The notes beneath the pieces were generated by a model. That model did not search any database and had not been told where the DNA came from. It saw only the letters and a list, made by a program, of their open reading frames with translations. A stretch of DNA of 64,000 bases from Phytophthora colocasiae (lineage: Eukaryota; Oomycota; Peronosporomycetes; Peronosporales; Peronosporaceae), in the NCBI GenBank assembly GCA_018806915.1, contig JAGKQI010000090.1, positions 1,674,001 through 1,738,000 of the forward strand, written 5' to 3'. Every line of letters starts with the position of its first letter. Within the stretch, counting starts at the first letter, position 1. Made by a program: the position numbers and the translations under genes. This document shows, piece after piece, positions 21,211 through 32,365 of this stretch.

Positions 21211-22038
21211 ATGAGCACCGAGCAGGAGGCGCAGTGGCGCCAGCAGCGCAGCGAACTCTACGAGGAGCTCTACGAGGGCGGCAAGAAGGCCCTCGACCGC
21301 GAGAGCGTGCGCAAGACCAGGCAGAACTTCGTTCCCGGTTTGACGCTCGAGTCTAAACCGTACGAGTTCCCGACGGAAAACGACTGCGTGGCGCTCATCT
21401 GCGCGCCAATTCCCGTCGAAATGGCAACGCGATGCCATGATATTGGCATGGAACTGACTGGCCTGTTGCCGCGCGAGGCTGGAACTAATAACGCCGTGGC
21501 CTGTGTGACGCGTCGTGACCTCATGCACATCACACTGTTCCACACGTCGCACCCGGGCGATCTCGCTCCTAATGCGAGGCTGCGGTTCCCCCAAGACGTG
21601 GCACAACTCAAGGAAATGTGCGCACATTTCGCACCGTTCCGTATGGCGCCTGTGAAGGTGCTCATGGCCTCGTCGGGAGCTATTATCATGCTGTTTCAGT
21701 GCCTGCCCGCCACCAACAAGCTCAGTGACGACGTCGTCAACGCGCACACCGAGTTCTCAGTGGATCACATCCGCCATGTGGCCAAAGAAACGTTCTCGTA
21801 TGCGCCAAAGACAGACACGCGCGTGATCATCCATTCGACATTGGGGCGAGTGTTATCACCCGACTTGAACGACGACGACCTGGATCGCCTGCGAGCCCGG
21901 TGCGACGAGATCTCGGCAGAGCTTGCTGCCGACCCACAACCGGCGCTGTTCGACAAGCTCTGGTTCGTCGAGGAGACTCACAATTTGTCACCGCAAGGAC
22001 CCAAGACAGAGGTGCCTCTCCTTGGCGGCGTACAGTAG
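21211..22038 (+). CDS. 2H-phosphoesterase-like protein, copy 2
   Basis: A single-exon paralogue of the gene just upstream, 275 residues from the ATG at 21211 (an in-frame ATG at 21181 would fall within the initiator element and is less likely). Both catalytic-type motifs are present: LMHITLFHTS and VIIHSTLGRV. Between them the block APFRMAPVKVLMASSGAIIMLFQC is nearly shared with copy 1. The C-terminus has LFDKLWFVEETH, also shared. The two genes are tandem, same strand, 125 bp apart, and one keeps an intron the other lacks. The family cleaves or ligates RNA-type phosphodiesters; this branch has no assigned role that I know of. Confidence 0.75.
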   Translation: MSTEQEAQWRQQRSELYEELYEGGKKALDRESVRKTRQNFVPGLTLESKPYEFPTENDCVALICAPIPVEMATRCHDIGMELTGLLPREAGTNNAVACVTRRDLMHITLFHTSHPGDLAPNARLRFPQDVAQLKEMCAHFAPFRMAPVKVLMASSGAIIMLFQCLPATNKLSDDVVNAHTEFSVDHIRHVAKETFSYAPKTDTRVIIHSTLGRVLSPDLNDDDLDRLRARCDEISAELAADPQPALFDKLWFVEETHNLSPQGPKTEVPLLGGVQ

Positions 22039-22626
22039 TGCAGTAACGAATGAGGGTCTGAGGTGTGTTTGTATTGCGGGATCAATAATATTGCACTTGT
22101 GTACGTCCACACCAATCGAACAGCACAGAACAATGCTGCCATTCCTCACCGACCGACCGCTTCATGGGGCTCGATTCCACCATACTCATAACAAGATGTT
22201 GGAAGCCGGTAATACGACCAGCCGTAGAAGAGACGGCCCTCGCAGGACGCTCGCCCCTCCCTTCGTTATTGTTCGCCATCAGGCGGGACCGTTTTCCGTC
22301 GGAGAATCGTGGGAGGTGGCGATGGCATTTAGCAGGGTCAAGTAGCGGCATGGGCATGGGCATGACCAGGCCCATGGCACTGGTACTTTACTGCTCATCG
22401 TGTGAGCTTTTGTAGCTGCGGTAAGCAATAGTGTTTTTAACAACGGAAGCGACAGAAAGTGTGGCGGAACACAACGACCAAATACATTTTGATTCACGGT
22501 TATGGACTGGGCTCGAACGCCGACGAAGGCTGAAGCCGCGCTCTGCATCGCCGGGCCGTTATAAACTAGGGGAGCGTCTGCGCGCATTGCTGGCAGCGGC
22601 AGGAACTGTGCGTCTGCGAAGGTGGT
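22039..22626. other. Intergenic, no gene recognised
   Basis: 587 bp between the 3' ends of two convergent genes. It contains a short GGCATG-type repeat near 22350 (GGCATGGGCATGGGCATG) but no supported gene. Confidence 0.45.
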
Positions 22627-22995
22627 CTATGCGTGGCGGTGTTGGCTCTGCTGCTGGCGCTGCGCTACGACCTGCGCCACGAGAGCTGCCAGGTCTCTCA
22701 GCTGTGAAGACGCATTTACCACTTGCGCCTCCACTTCTCGCACCGACTTCTTGAGACCGTCCAATTCAGCGCGACGTCGTCGTTTGGCGGCCGCCTGTGC
22801 TTCCTCCTCTTCGGCAAAGTCCTCGACCTCAACGCCGCTGTCGCTCTCGTCGCTTGAGCTCTCGCCTGAAGTGGTACAGCAGCCGCTGAGGTCACCTGTG
22901 CTCTCCTCGAGTTTAAAGGTGCCATTACGGCGTCGCTTGTGGCTGAACACGCGTGACTCTACTGTAGCGGACATCGACGACGATTGGGAATCCAT
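22627..22995 (-). CDS. Small acidic/coiled-coil protein, hypothetical
   Basis: A 122-residue frame from the Met at 22995 (MDSQSSSMSATVES). It has a basic patch (SHKRRRNG), a Ser/Asp/Glu-rich stretch (SSSDESDSGVEVEDFAEEEEA), a basic KRRRR segment and a C-terminal heptad-like helix with regularly spaced Leu/Val (ELDGLKKSVREVEAQVV). That layout (basic region plus coiled coil) resembles a small nuclear dimerising protein, but I do not recognise a bZIP signature (NxxAAxxCR). The frame is intact and ends with a Gln/His-rich tail. Function unknown. Confidence 0.5.
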   Translation of the reverse strand: MDSQSSSMSATVESRVFSHKRRRNGTFKLEESTGDLSGCCTTSGESSSDESDSGVEVEDFAEEEEAQAAAKRRRRAELDGLKKSVREVEAQVVNASSQLRDLAALVAQVVAQRQQQSQHRHA

Positions 22996-23013
22996 GATGG
23001 GGCGGGTGTGCAT

Positions 23014-24385
23014 TACTTGACTTGATGCTGCGAGTTGTTGCTTCTGCTTTCCTCAAAGCAACTGAACTGAGTGGGCACTAGAACGCACAATGAGAACTGG
23101 CGGCCGGACGTTGAGCTTCGGCTCGCTTTCGGCAGCGAAGTCGCTCAGGTTCCGGAGCGGTTATAAAAAAATGCGCCGGGGGATAGCGGCCGGTCGAATT
23201 ATGCAGCCCAAAGTCACTTGGAGAAAGTATGGTGTTCGATAGGCCTGTGAGTCGGTCGGTCGGTGAATCTGTCACCTGAAAATAGTGGCATGGCTGCAGA
23301 TACACTTTGAATAATAGACCATAATCAACCTTGTAATAGCGACTTCATTTTGACCCGGTTTTACACGGTTTAGGACTGGACTGTCTGTGTCGGTCGTCTT
23401 CGCCGGACCAAGTAACTTGCGCTCAGTATGCGTGCTATCCGGTCGGGGAAGCGGTCGATGCTCGACTTGTTCCCGGTCGGTCGGTATATGCGTTTTTGTA
23501 TGCTCGAGCCTACCCCGCTTTACCCGAATTCGTCGAGCTTCGCCACGTCGCCAGCAGTGACGAGTCGCTTCGAATCTACTAGCGAGATCTATACGTTGAT
23601 CATTGGCTTACTTTAGTTCGATTCGAACCTAACGGTGGAAAGCGCACCTACGTAGACGGAACCGCTTTGCTTTTGCCAGAGGGGCCTTCATTCCTCTACG
23701 TTAGCTGGGTCTATTGAAGACCTTGTGCGCTACCAAGCCCGTACAATGGTGCATTTATCCACGTTATGGCCTTGAACAGCGCGAAGGGAACCGCACCACG
23801 GTCAGTCATGCCCCCATCTGAAGCCTTCTCCTCAAAAACTCATGAAGCCGATACGCCGCATCTTGGCCGTTCGTGATCTCCGCGTACCTCAAAATCAAGA
23901 GATTGTCCTTCGCAAGCCACTGCATTCCTCGGAGCTACGTTTTTTTTTCGAGAGAGAGCGACATGACAACTTCGAAAAGGCGAAGACCTTCTCCGAAGGT
24001 ACCAGCAACACAAGCAAAACCTACGAAGGTGTTCGCTGGTGATCCCAAGCTTGCAAACCGGAATTAGAGGGAACCACCACATGTCACCAATTCGTTGGGT
24101 AGACTGATTGAGGGTCCCTCATTGGGACCGATGTCTACGGTCAAAGCAGGTCGTGGTTGGCGGCCGCTGGTTGTTGAACCGACATCACTCGTCGGCAAAA
24201 TTACGGCGTCGTAGGCTACGACTCGCATCAAAAGGTCGGATGCAGACAAGCCTGCGTCATGTAAGCTCCCCACGATACCTCCCCGAATGCTGTCGAAATC
24301 CTTATAAGATTGGCGCCACCAACAATTAAGCGACTTAGTTGATATTTTTATAAGCAAGGTATGTATTCTTTGACTTAAAATTTGT
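23014..24385. other. Long intergenic region before the permease
   Basis: 1.37 kb with CGGTCGGTCGG-type short repeats near 23245 and 23480 and no supported gene. A short basic frame near 23961-24067 (MTTSKRRRPSPK) could be a 5' exon of the permease but no convincing splice pair links them. Confidence 0.4.
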
Positions 24386-26017
24386 ATGCTAGCTTACATT
24401 GCCAAAGGTCGCGATCCATTTTTCAGCATCATGTCGGGGAGTGACGACGTATTGTGCGTGGCGCTGCTGTTCTGCGCCACTTTCGGCGTGGGCTCCATGA
24501 GCTTCGGCTCCATCTTCGCAGCTGCAGGACCCGTTTTCGCTGCCATGGGCGTTTACTTCATCTCAGCTTGCAACCTTCACGCGAGGTTTGAAATGACACA
24601 ATATCTTATTAATAAATCGTAACTAATTACATTAATTTTTGTTTACAGTGTTGCAATCAGTAAATCGCTCATGGTTGCGCCTGTGAACGTTCGGACATTC
24701 AGTGACCTCGGTTACTTTGCTTTTGGAGAGACTGGACGCCGCATTGTATTGCTGTCCGAGTGGGGTGCGTGTTTCCTCAGTCCCATCGCTTTCCTGATTC
24801 TTGGAGGGACTATTCTCCTTCCATGTCTTTTTGAAGGAACTGTAGCTGGAGACCAGTGGAGTCCGACACATTGGATCATTGTCATGAGTCTAGGTGTATT
24901 GCCTGTGATTATGATTCCGACACTGAAAGCGGCCGCTCCCTTAGCCTACATGGGCGGAATTGTTGCTGTACTGGCAGACGCCATTTGTGTCGGATATAGT
25001 CTACAGAACATCCCTCCTTCCCCTCGAGAGACGCAGATTCAAACTGACCATGCCATTCAGACGTTCGGGACTATCATGTTCGCTACCGGCACGGCAATCA
25101 TCATCCCTCCCATCCAACGACAGCATACAGATCCGGCCCGGTTAGCCAACCTGGTGTCACTTACACTACTCGCTATCACGTCCATTTACATGCTCATTGG
25201 GGTCGTGACGTACTACCAATTCGGTTGCACGGCACCTGCGACGCTACTGGATCAACTACCCGAAGCTAGTTCGGCTCGGAAGATCGCATCTGGTTTCATG
25301 TTGGCTCACGTGATAATTGCATTCCCATTGCTATTGAATCCTACGCTGTTCGACATGGAGCGCTACATCCTCGGCAAAGATGCAGACCATGAAGTGCTTC
25401 AGCAAACGCTGAGTGTTCGTGCAGCTAAATCTGCTGCTATTTCCAGTCAAAGCAAGCCAATTCTCGGGAAAACAGGAGCTGTTGGAGCTGTTCCTTCATC
25501 AAAGATCTCTACTGATCCTATTCCAGAAGACGAAGGATTCTTGTATGGCAACAATACGCCATACTTCCAAGCTTCATCACCTACTCCAAGTGAAAGTGCG
25601 TACTCAAGCGAAGCCTACACGTCGTCCGACCGACTGTGCAGTGGTTTGATCCGAAACATCACAGTGTGGTCTCAAGCCTTTCTTGCAGTCATGTTCCAGG
25701 CCTCTTTCGTGGACATTCTGAGTTTCATCGGGGCCACAGCAGTCACAGTCTCGTGTATGGTTATGCCGTGTTTGTGCTACCTTCGCGTCCACCCGATCGC
25801 GACGCAGACGTTCCGAGGCAAATGCGACCGCTTCATGTGCCACTTGACGATCATCAGCAGTGTCTTCCTCGGTATCTACTGCGCTATCGTTGCAGTAGGC
25901 AATATTACTCGGGATATAAAGCGCTTCCGCCTGTTCCAGGCTGCTGAATCCGACGTGGCGGTCAACATCACCCTCGCTGACCAGTACCCTTATTGCCACG
26001 AAGGTGAACGGAACTAA
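24386..26017 (+). CDS. Amino acid/auxin permease (AAAP) family transporter
   Basis: Exons 24386-24585 and 24649-26017 are joined across a 63-nt intron (GTTTGA...TTTACAG); the splice makes a Ser codon and keeps frame. The protein is a multi-spanning transporter of the SLC36/38-like AAAP family: FGVGSMSFGSIFAAAGPVFA in the first helix pair, TFSDLGYFAFGETGR in the following loop, then repeated hydrophobic helices and a long Ser-rich cytoplasmic loop (residues about 300-380) before the last three helices. Such carriers move amino acids across plasma or vacuolar membranes with protons or sodium. An alternative start is the ATG at 24431. The N-terminus is short for the family, so an upstream exon may be missing. 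It converges on ARL16. Confidence 0.82.
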
Positions 26018-26059
26018 TGAGCAAAAGGGAGTGTAAATTTCAAGAGTTTCTTGATCGCT

Positions 26060-26785
26060 TTAGTCTGCAACAGGGTGAACTCTCATGTCACTTGTAGAGT
26101 TCTGTCGGCCTGCTGTTCGGTAGCGACCACTAAGTCCACTAAGTCCGAGACTCGCATTGTTCCCGGAGAAGAGACCACTACTGACAGGCTGATTGAACCA
26201 TTTGAGGATCTGCTCCACGTTTTCACCTGTTAGTGCGCTGGTTTTGACAATGTGTATGGGTCCACTGTCCGGTTCGTCTAGAAGGCGATCAAAGCACAAG
26301 TAGGTCTGCAAAAGCGTATCATCCACCACGAAATCAGCGTCGATCTGGTTGATCACGAGCAGTTTAGGCTTGCGACGCATGTCGTCCACACTCAGAATGG
26401 AGAAGAGTTCGATAGCCGAGGCTGCCAACTGCGTGGTGTTGCTGGCGTCGACTACAAAGAGCCAAAAGTGGCAAGACTCGAAGTATGACGGCCACATAGG
26501 CAGCAATTGGCCTCCGACCTCGCGTAACGTGCAGATTCTACCTCCATCCAGTGGCAGCGACCAATGTTCGACACCTACGCTCGGCTGTGTGTGAGGGTCA
26601 ACAACGTACTCTTCGTCCTTGAAGTCGTCCTCCTTGTCCGTCTTGTTGTTGCTACATGGGTTCGACACAAACGCCACGACCCGTTCCAGTACAGTCTTTT
26701 GCTTGCGCACGACCTGCGCCATTAGCTGGCGCAGCAGAAGCGTCTTGCCCACACCGTCCAGTCCGAGCACCAGCCCTGTCCTCAT
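26060..26785 (-). CDS. ARL16: ARL16-like small GTPase
   Basis: A 241-residue single-exon gene. The P-loop is GLDGVGKTLLLRQL, the switch-II/G3 region reads REVGGQLLPMW with Gly-Gly in place of DxxG, FVVDASNTTQLAASAIEL follows, and the G4 base-recognition motif is NQID (norm NKxD). This set, including the REVGG in place of WDxGG and the TQLAAS block, fits ARL16, an unusual ARF-like GTPase linked to cilia in animals. Oomycete zoospores are flagellated, so such a role is plausible but inferred. About 45 extra residues sit between the P-loop and the switch, and the C-terminus has a Gly/Ser-rich tail. No N-terminal myristoylation glycine is evident (MRTG). Confidence 0.85.
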   Translation of the reverse strand: MRTGLVLGLDGVGKTLLLRQLMAQVVRKQKTVLERVVAFVSNPCSNNKTDKEDDFKDEEYVVDPHTQPSVGVEHWSLPLDGGRICTLREVGGQLLPMWPSYFESCHFWLFVVDASNTTQLAASAIELFSILSVDDMRRKPKLLVINQIDADFVVDDTLLQTYLCFDRLLDEPDSGPIHIVKTSALTGENVEQILKWFNQPVSSGLFSGNNASLGLSGLSGRYRTAGRQNSTSDMRVHPVAD

Positions 26786-28723
26786 GTTACGAACCGGTTA
26801 ACCTTAGAATAGGCCTCATCTGCCGAAAACGGATCAAAGCTTGGACATGACGAATTCCCATTCCGGTGGCAGAGTACATAGCTAACCCATGGCTGAGCGA
26901 ACCTCGATGACCTGCAACGGCACGACGCACTTGCGTGCTCTGGAATAAGGCAGGATGAAAATCCTGTTGGCGACCAACGACGAGTTGGAGAACGGTGTCG
27001 ATTGCTTTTCGAGCTGGATGGTACTTGCAACACCTTGCTTGGAGACCGGTACGGTGTGGACGTACACTGGGCCTAGGTAATGCAGACCACATTCGTTAGT
27101 AAGTGCTACTGGCGTTGACCTGAGCTCTTCAAGGCCGGCTTGGCCGTATGTTGCCCAAGCTTCGACGGTCTTCCCGGCTCTTGCTGCGTTGCGGTTCTCT
27201 CGTCCCTCGCATTGAGATGGTGCCGCGTCCGATTGCAACGAGGTCTGGAGCGGACTCCGCTCCAGACCTCGAAGGAAAGTTACACCTGGAGCTCACTCTG
27301 AAGCTGCAAAGTGACTCGAGATTTGCCATCGCCAGGGAACTGACCTTCGTCCGTTGCAGTGATGATGGCCTACATTCGCAGGCGTCTTGGTGCAAAGTTA
27401 TGGTATTGTGCACCGCAATGCAATGCGCGTGAAAATCCAATCGACAATCGATCGATCCATCAACCTGCACGACACTTGCGGGTGGTCCGCCCTCGGCCCA
27501 TCGCAAGCAAATTTCATCACGTGTCCGCATTGCGCAGAGTCTCATCTGCACGTGGGACCGGTAGCATTTTGCCATTTTGCCGCCTTCAACGGACTTTCGG
27601 CTGCAAAAAATCAACTTGGCAGGCGTAAGCTGCACTGCCAAGCGTAAATCGCAATCAAAGTTCGTTCGCTGCCAGCCTCAAGTGCCAAGTTGAAGGGTAG
27701 AAGCCGCTTTCGCTAGATGTCAATCGCCGTTTTGTATACGGCGCCGTCTCCAAGCAGCCTATCCACTGCGTGAAGTTTTTGAAGGGCAAGTCTTGTTGTA
27801 GAGTCTCCAGAGCCATCTCCAAGACTCCAACGAGCCCTCGATATGGCCAAGAGAGCGCGAAAAGCTCGAGACGGGAGGGCCAGCAACGGAGCAGGACACA
27901 ACAGGCAACAAACTCCGACGACGTTGCATTGTGAATTTTTTGGGCATACTGCTGTAAGCAATCATCGAAAATAGGCTAATGACCCATTTTACAGACACCT
28001 TCGACATCGCTTCCAGAATGCTGCAAGGCTGTCGTTGTTGTTTGCCAGCTCACCCAGATGGAGTCTTCTACTTTTTTCGATGCGTCAAGTTGCAGTCGTG
28101 AGCTACATCTTGACTGTGAACGTTCAGTGGAAGGAACAACTGCGCCATGGTTTAAAGTGCATTACTCTCACGCTGTCTCTGCATCGCCAATGTGGTCAAT
28201 AGAGAGGATCTGGCGTGCTGCTCGGAAAAATTTGCTTGCTTTCGTTCAACAGCAGCGTCTTCTGTCCATGTCTGTTGCTTCTGCCGGTGCCATCTCGGTG
28301 GCAATTTGCCCCAAATGTAGCAATTAACAACAGGAATCCGTGCTCTGCCATGTCTGCTTTAAAAATATCTGGCTGCGTTCTCCAGTCGCATCCAGCAGCT
28401 CGATGCCCATTTTCCGTCCAAAATGGGTCCTACACATCTCTTGCAGATGATAGGGGTCGTGTGCAACACCTCGACCTAGCCTTTCCCGCCATACAAACAG
28501 TCAGTCGTTGACAAACACCTGCGCCGCTCCCCCGCGCTGGCGCTCAGTTCCCGACTCGAGCGAGTGCGGCGTGAGCGACTTCGCGGACGACTTCAGTACC
28601 AGACGCAGAAGCGTAAAGCTTCTCCTTCTCTTCCTCCACTTTCCGCCGGCACTTCGGTCGGAAAGTATCTGCAAAACAACAGGCAACTTATATATCACAG
28701 GTTTTTTCGGTGCCGTCCACTGA
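26786..28723. other. Long gene-poor spacer
   Basis: 1.9 kb between ARL16 and the FYVE-GAF gene. Open frames exist on both strands but overlap heavily and have no motif I recognise. It contains a near-perfect palindrome at 27240-27270 and a looser inverted pair (TCAACTTGGCA near 27612 and TGCCAAGTTGA near 27695). Confidence 0.4.
27240..27270. repeat. Perfect palindrome, 15-bp arms
   Basis: GAGGTCTGGAGCGGA, one spacer base, then its exact reverse complement. It could form a cruciform or hairpin or be a symmetrical protein-binding site. No open frame or known terminator logic explains it. Confidence 0.85.
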
Positions 28724-31700
28724 GTGGATCCGCTCGTCCACCACCTCGAAATGGTCAACTACGGGTCGTTATACAGACCACGGCATCGACAGCACAAGGC
28801 GACGTCCACCACGTCGCGCCCCAGTGATACGCCGTCCGCTCCGGACGCGCAGAACTGGGCGAGTAGCAGCGGCCGCTCCAACTTCAGCGCCGGCGCCGGC
28901 ACCGCGGACAGCGTCACGCCCGACGCGTACCTGAACTTTAACGAGCAGCAACAGGATGCGCTGCTTCTGGACGCGCGCGCCAACGCCGCTGCATTGCTGG
29001 TGGACGCTGTGGCGGACGCCGACAAGTGGCAGTTCGTCACGGCGCGCGGTCCGCTCAACATCTACGAACTACGCGCGGACTCGATGGAGCGGGTGTCCAG
29101 TATGACGCCGCCGGACCCGACGCAGCTGGCGCAACACATGCACACGATGCTAGCTACGACGCGCGTACGTGCGACGCTGGACGACTTCATGCGCCTGATG
29201 GCGTCCCCCAAGCGCGACACATACCAGAACGTACAGGCGGCGCTGTTCGAGGAGCGCGTGCAGATGGCAGACGTGTTTACAAGCTTCGGCAGTCTACCGA
29301 GCGGCCGCGTGGGTCGCAGTTCGTCCACGTCGTCGTCTATCAGTTCCAGCTCGCGGTCGCAGAGCGGCGCCGAGACCGAGCAGTACGCAGTGAAATACGT
29401 GTCCATCAAGGGCCGAGCCGCACGAACCAACTCTGGTGCGGCGTTGAACGGCAGCTCAGCTTCCAACTCACTCAAGTTCGGCGGCAAGAACAGGCATAGG
29501 GAACGACAGGCAGCTAGACTACAAACTGGCAATGGACGACAAGCTGAAGGAGCACAGGAACAGGGACTCACCATGTGTCTGGCCGAGTACGCGACCATCC
29601 GTCGTGCGCAGATCCGCGGCCCCATGGCGCACAGCCAGGCACAGGACTTTGAGGACCAACGCGTCGGCATCATCTCGCATCATTCGATTGAGGACCCGGG
29701 CGTGACGAGATACTGCCAACCGATTGTGACGTCAGCCGATACCAAGGCCAAGACGTCGTCTCCTCAACCAGCCAACTTCGTGACCACGGCTCGAGCTCTC
29801 GTGCAGTTCTCAGGCATTGTGGCGTACCCGGTGTCGTCGTCCGTAGCGGGTGAAAACGTGCTGGAAGTTCTCATCAAGTTTAGCTGCTACGACGCCAATG
29901 GCGTGACGACAACGCGAAGAATGAACATGTTGTCGTACTTGACGGCATTCCAACAGCTTAACACGGCGCTGCTGGTCATGCGGCTACGTGAGTCGCCGTA
30001 TCTGACGTCGGAGAACTGGGTCAAGTCTAGGAAGAGCTGCTGTGTGTGTCAGGGAAAGTTCACCATGTCACGGAGGAAACATCACTGTCGCCTTTGCGGT
30101 GACGTGGCGTGTTCCAAGTGCTCGGAGATTCACCAGATCAAGCTGGGCAAGGCCGGCAAGTGTCCGTTCCGGATCTGCGTCAACTGTGAGCGTGGCCAGG
30201 ATGACAACCAGAGAATGAGCAGAGGCCAGATGAACCTTCAGGTACAGGGAGCATCGCAACCGCCCAGGACGCCGGTGAACGGGATCAATGCTTTGCGCCG
30301 TCGTCTTGGCAGCGGCAGTGCCAGTGCAGTGTCGCGCAGTCCGGAGGATGACGACGAGTACAACCGCGCGCCATCTACGAACTCGAGCAGTGGAGACAGC
30401 TCGGACGTTTACGACTTGCGTGGTTTGTTGTCGTCTCATACATCGACAAACCCGGACCGGACGCTGTCGAACATGTCTGGAAGTACAGTGAGCAGCTTCA
30501 ACAGCAGTCGCGGTCTAGGTGCGTTTGGGAAGAGCGGTAGCTCCAAGACGCTGAGCATCAGCGGGAGCAGCTTTGGCGGCAGCTTCTACAAGCAAAGCAA
30601 CGCGAGCAACGCCACTACTGTGAGCAGTTCGCGTGGCAGCCGGTTCGACTATGAGAGTGAGAACGACGTCGAAGGGAACGACATTGAAGGGAAAGACGAC
30701 AGCGACACGGAGAAGACAGTCGACGTGGTTCGAGAGGCGTCTCGAGAAGTGGAGAGAGAGCCCGATGTGGACTCGAACATTGTAGATATCGAGTCCATTG
30801 AGGCGACGGAAGTGGCGTCCGTGTGCTCTTCGTCTCCGTCTTCCCCTAGCAGCGCCGTGATCGAGAGCGACCAGTTCTACAAGCGTTTCTCAGAATTGTC
30901 CCTCATGGACTTCCACGACTCGGAATTCGACCTGTCGATCAAGGGAGGTCTCCCTGGTCGCATGACGGGCAAGTCGGTGTACGACTTCGATGACTCCGAG
31001 GCCGACCCGGATTCAGACCGCGAGGACTTGGGCGGTATCGGTGAAGAGGAGAACGAAGACGGAGAAGACGAAGAGAGGGAGGATATCTGCGACTTTGACA
31101 TGCGCGAACTGGACGAGGCTGACGAAGACGACGGAATGGAATTCCACGACTCGAACGTCGGGTTGGACTTCAAGCTGCAGGATCTCAACTTGCAGGACTA
31201 CCAGGGTCTGGATGAGCTGGAAGAAGGAGACGAAGACTTCGACGAGGAGATCGTGGAGGAGATCCACACTGACGTGGTGCTGGCAAGGTCTCGAGTGGGA
31301 ACGCCTTTGGACGAAGAGCGTGCATCTCGTTTGGCCGAGTACGGCGTCATGGACTCGGGCAAGGAGCACATCTACGATCTGGTCGCGAAGCAGGCGGCCC
31401 AGCACTCAAGCTGCTCCATGGCTACGATCAGTTTCGTGGACGCGCGGCGAGAGTTCATCAAGTCGAGCTTCGGGCTGGTGAGGGACCGAGAGCTGAGTGA
31501 AGTCCCGATCGCGCACTCACTTACTGCAGAGATCATGCGGCGCTTCCCTGCTCGCAAGGCCGCTGTAAGTATCGACGGCGACGATGAGGAAGATGCAGAG
31601 GTCGTGACCGTGCTGGACGCTAGACGAGATGATGCACTGGCCACTAATTTATTCGTCACTGAGGCGCCCAACCTGCGGTTCGTCATGGGCGTCCCGTTCC

Positions 31701-32047
31701 GTGCGCGCGACGGCATCGTCCTCGGCGCTCTCATCGTGGCCGATTCCGAGCCGCGCACCGTCGTGCTGGCGCGTCAACGATCGCTGTTGAAGGACTTGGC
31801 GGAGCAGGTGAGCGCACTGTTGGAAGATCAGTGGACACGTAACCAGGAACGCGCCAAGCTCGCCAACTCGCAGACCGGCCAGCTCCGTGACCAGCTTGTG
31901 GATCTGCTCTCGCAGTCGTACACGACCGGACTGCAAATGCAGCAGAACGAGCGCACGATGGAACAGTCCACGACTTCGCTGTCTTCGTCCACACATCAAC
32001 CGCAGTACGCGAAGGACTTTCGCCACATGCAGAGCGTCGAGTTATAA
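28724..32047 (+). CDS. FYVE zinc finger and GAF domain protein
   Basis: A 1,107-residue single-exon gene (an alternative start is 28751, MVNYGSLYRP). A START-like region occupies roughly residues 60-420. The FYVE finger (about 428-486) has NWVKSRKSCCVC, the basic RRKHHCRLCG that binds PI3P, ACSKC and RICVNC. A long Ser-rich and acidic disordered region follows (about 500-860). A C-terminal GAF domain begins at RLAEYGVMDSG and includes FVMGVPFRARDGIVLGALIVAD, ending in a coiled-coil-like tail. FYVE fingers dock on endosomal PI3P; GAF domains bind small ligands. This pairing is characteristic of oomycetes and suggests a sensor at endosomes. The ligand is unknown and no kinase domain is attached. 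Confidence 0.88.
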   Translation: MDPLVHHLEMVNYGSLYRPRHRQHKATSTTSRPSDTPSAPDAQNWASSSGRSNFSAGAGTADSVTPDAYLNFNEQQQDALLLDARANAAALLVDAVADADKWQFVTARGPLNIYELRADSMERVSSMTPPDPTQLAQHMHTMLATTRVRATLDDFMRLMASPKRDTYQNVQAALFEERVQMADVFTSFGSLPSGRVGRSSSTSSSISSSSRSQSGAETEQYAVKYVSIKGRAARTNSGAALNGSSASNSLKFGGKNRHRERQAARLQTGNGRQAEGAQEQGLTMCLAEYATIRRAQIRGPMAHSQAQDFEDQRVGIISHHSIEDPGVTRYCQPIVTSADTKAKTSSPQPANFVTTARALVQFSGIVAYPVSSSVAGENVLEVLIKFSCYDANGVTTTRRMNMLSYLTAFQQLNTALLVMRLRESPYLTSENWVKSRKSCCVCQGKFTMSRRKHHCRLCGDVACSKCSEIHQIKLGKAGKCPFRICVNCERGQDDNQRMSRGQMNLQVQGASQPPRTPVNGINALRRRLGSGSASAVSRSPEDDDEYNRAPSTNSSSGDSSDVYDLRGLLSSHTSTNPDRTLSNMSGSTVSSFNSSRGLGAFGKSGSSKTLSISGSSFGGSFYKQSNASNATTVSSSRGSRFDYESENDVEGNDIEGKDDSDTEKTVDVVREASREVEREPDVDSNIVDIESIEATEVASVCSSSPSSPSSAVIESDQFYKRFSELSLMDFHDSEFDLSIKGGLPGRMTGKSVYDFDDSEADPDSDREDLGGIGEEENEDGEDEEREDICDFDMRELDEADEDDGMEFHDSNVGLDFKLQDLNLQDYQGLDELEEGDEDFDEEIVEEIHTDVVLARSRVGTPLDEERASRLAEYGVMDSGKEHIYDLVAKQAAQHSSCSMATISFVDARREFIKSSFGLVRDRELSEVPIAHSLTAEIMRRFPARKAAVSIDGDDEEDAEVVTVLDARRDDALATNLFVTEAPNLRFVMGVPFRARDGIVLGALIVADSEPRTVVLARQRSLLKDLAEQVSALLEDQWTRNQERAKLANSQTGQLRDQLVDLLSQSYTTGLQMQQNERTMEQSTTSLSSSTHQPQYAKDFRHMQSVEL

Positions 32048-32365
32048 GTTTGTCCAGTACCAGAGCGTCAGTCTGTCGTATGAACGCCGGGCGATTGCAG
32101 CTCGGACGTCCACTTTAGAGCATTGAGGAGAATAGCGAACGGCAATGGAGCTCAGTCCCGCTATTATTTTATGTAAGCAACACTGCTGCAACGGAAGGAA
32201 TACAACACTAATTATCAATCTTGGTGCACCTCACATCGATCACTCTAATGCTAACGAGACACGAGTGCAATCTGCAAAATAATAAAACAAGTTGTGGAAG
32301 ACTTGGATAACAGTTTGATTGTCGATCTCAAGGGGTCTCAAATCGAAGCATTTGGAAATCCGCTC

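Noticed and set aside
23961..24067. Upstream exon of the amino-acid permease
   Set aside because: No donor/acceptor pair keeps frame with the 24386 exon convincingly.
27129..27641. 170-residue minus-strand open frame
   Set aside because: Composition looks like chance reading of GC-rich spacer; open frames overlap on both strands and no motif was found.
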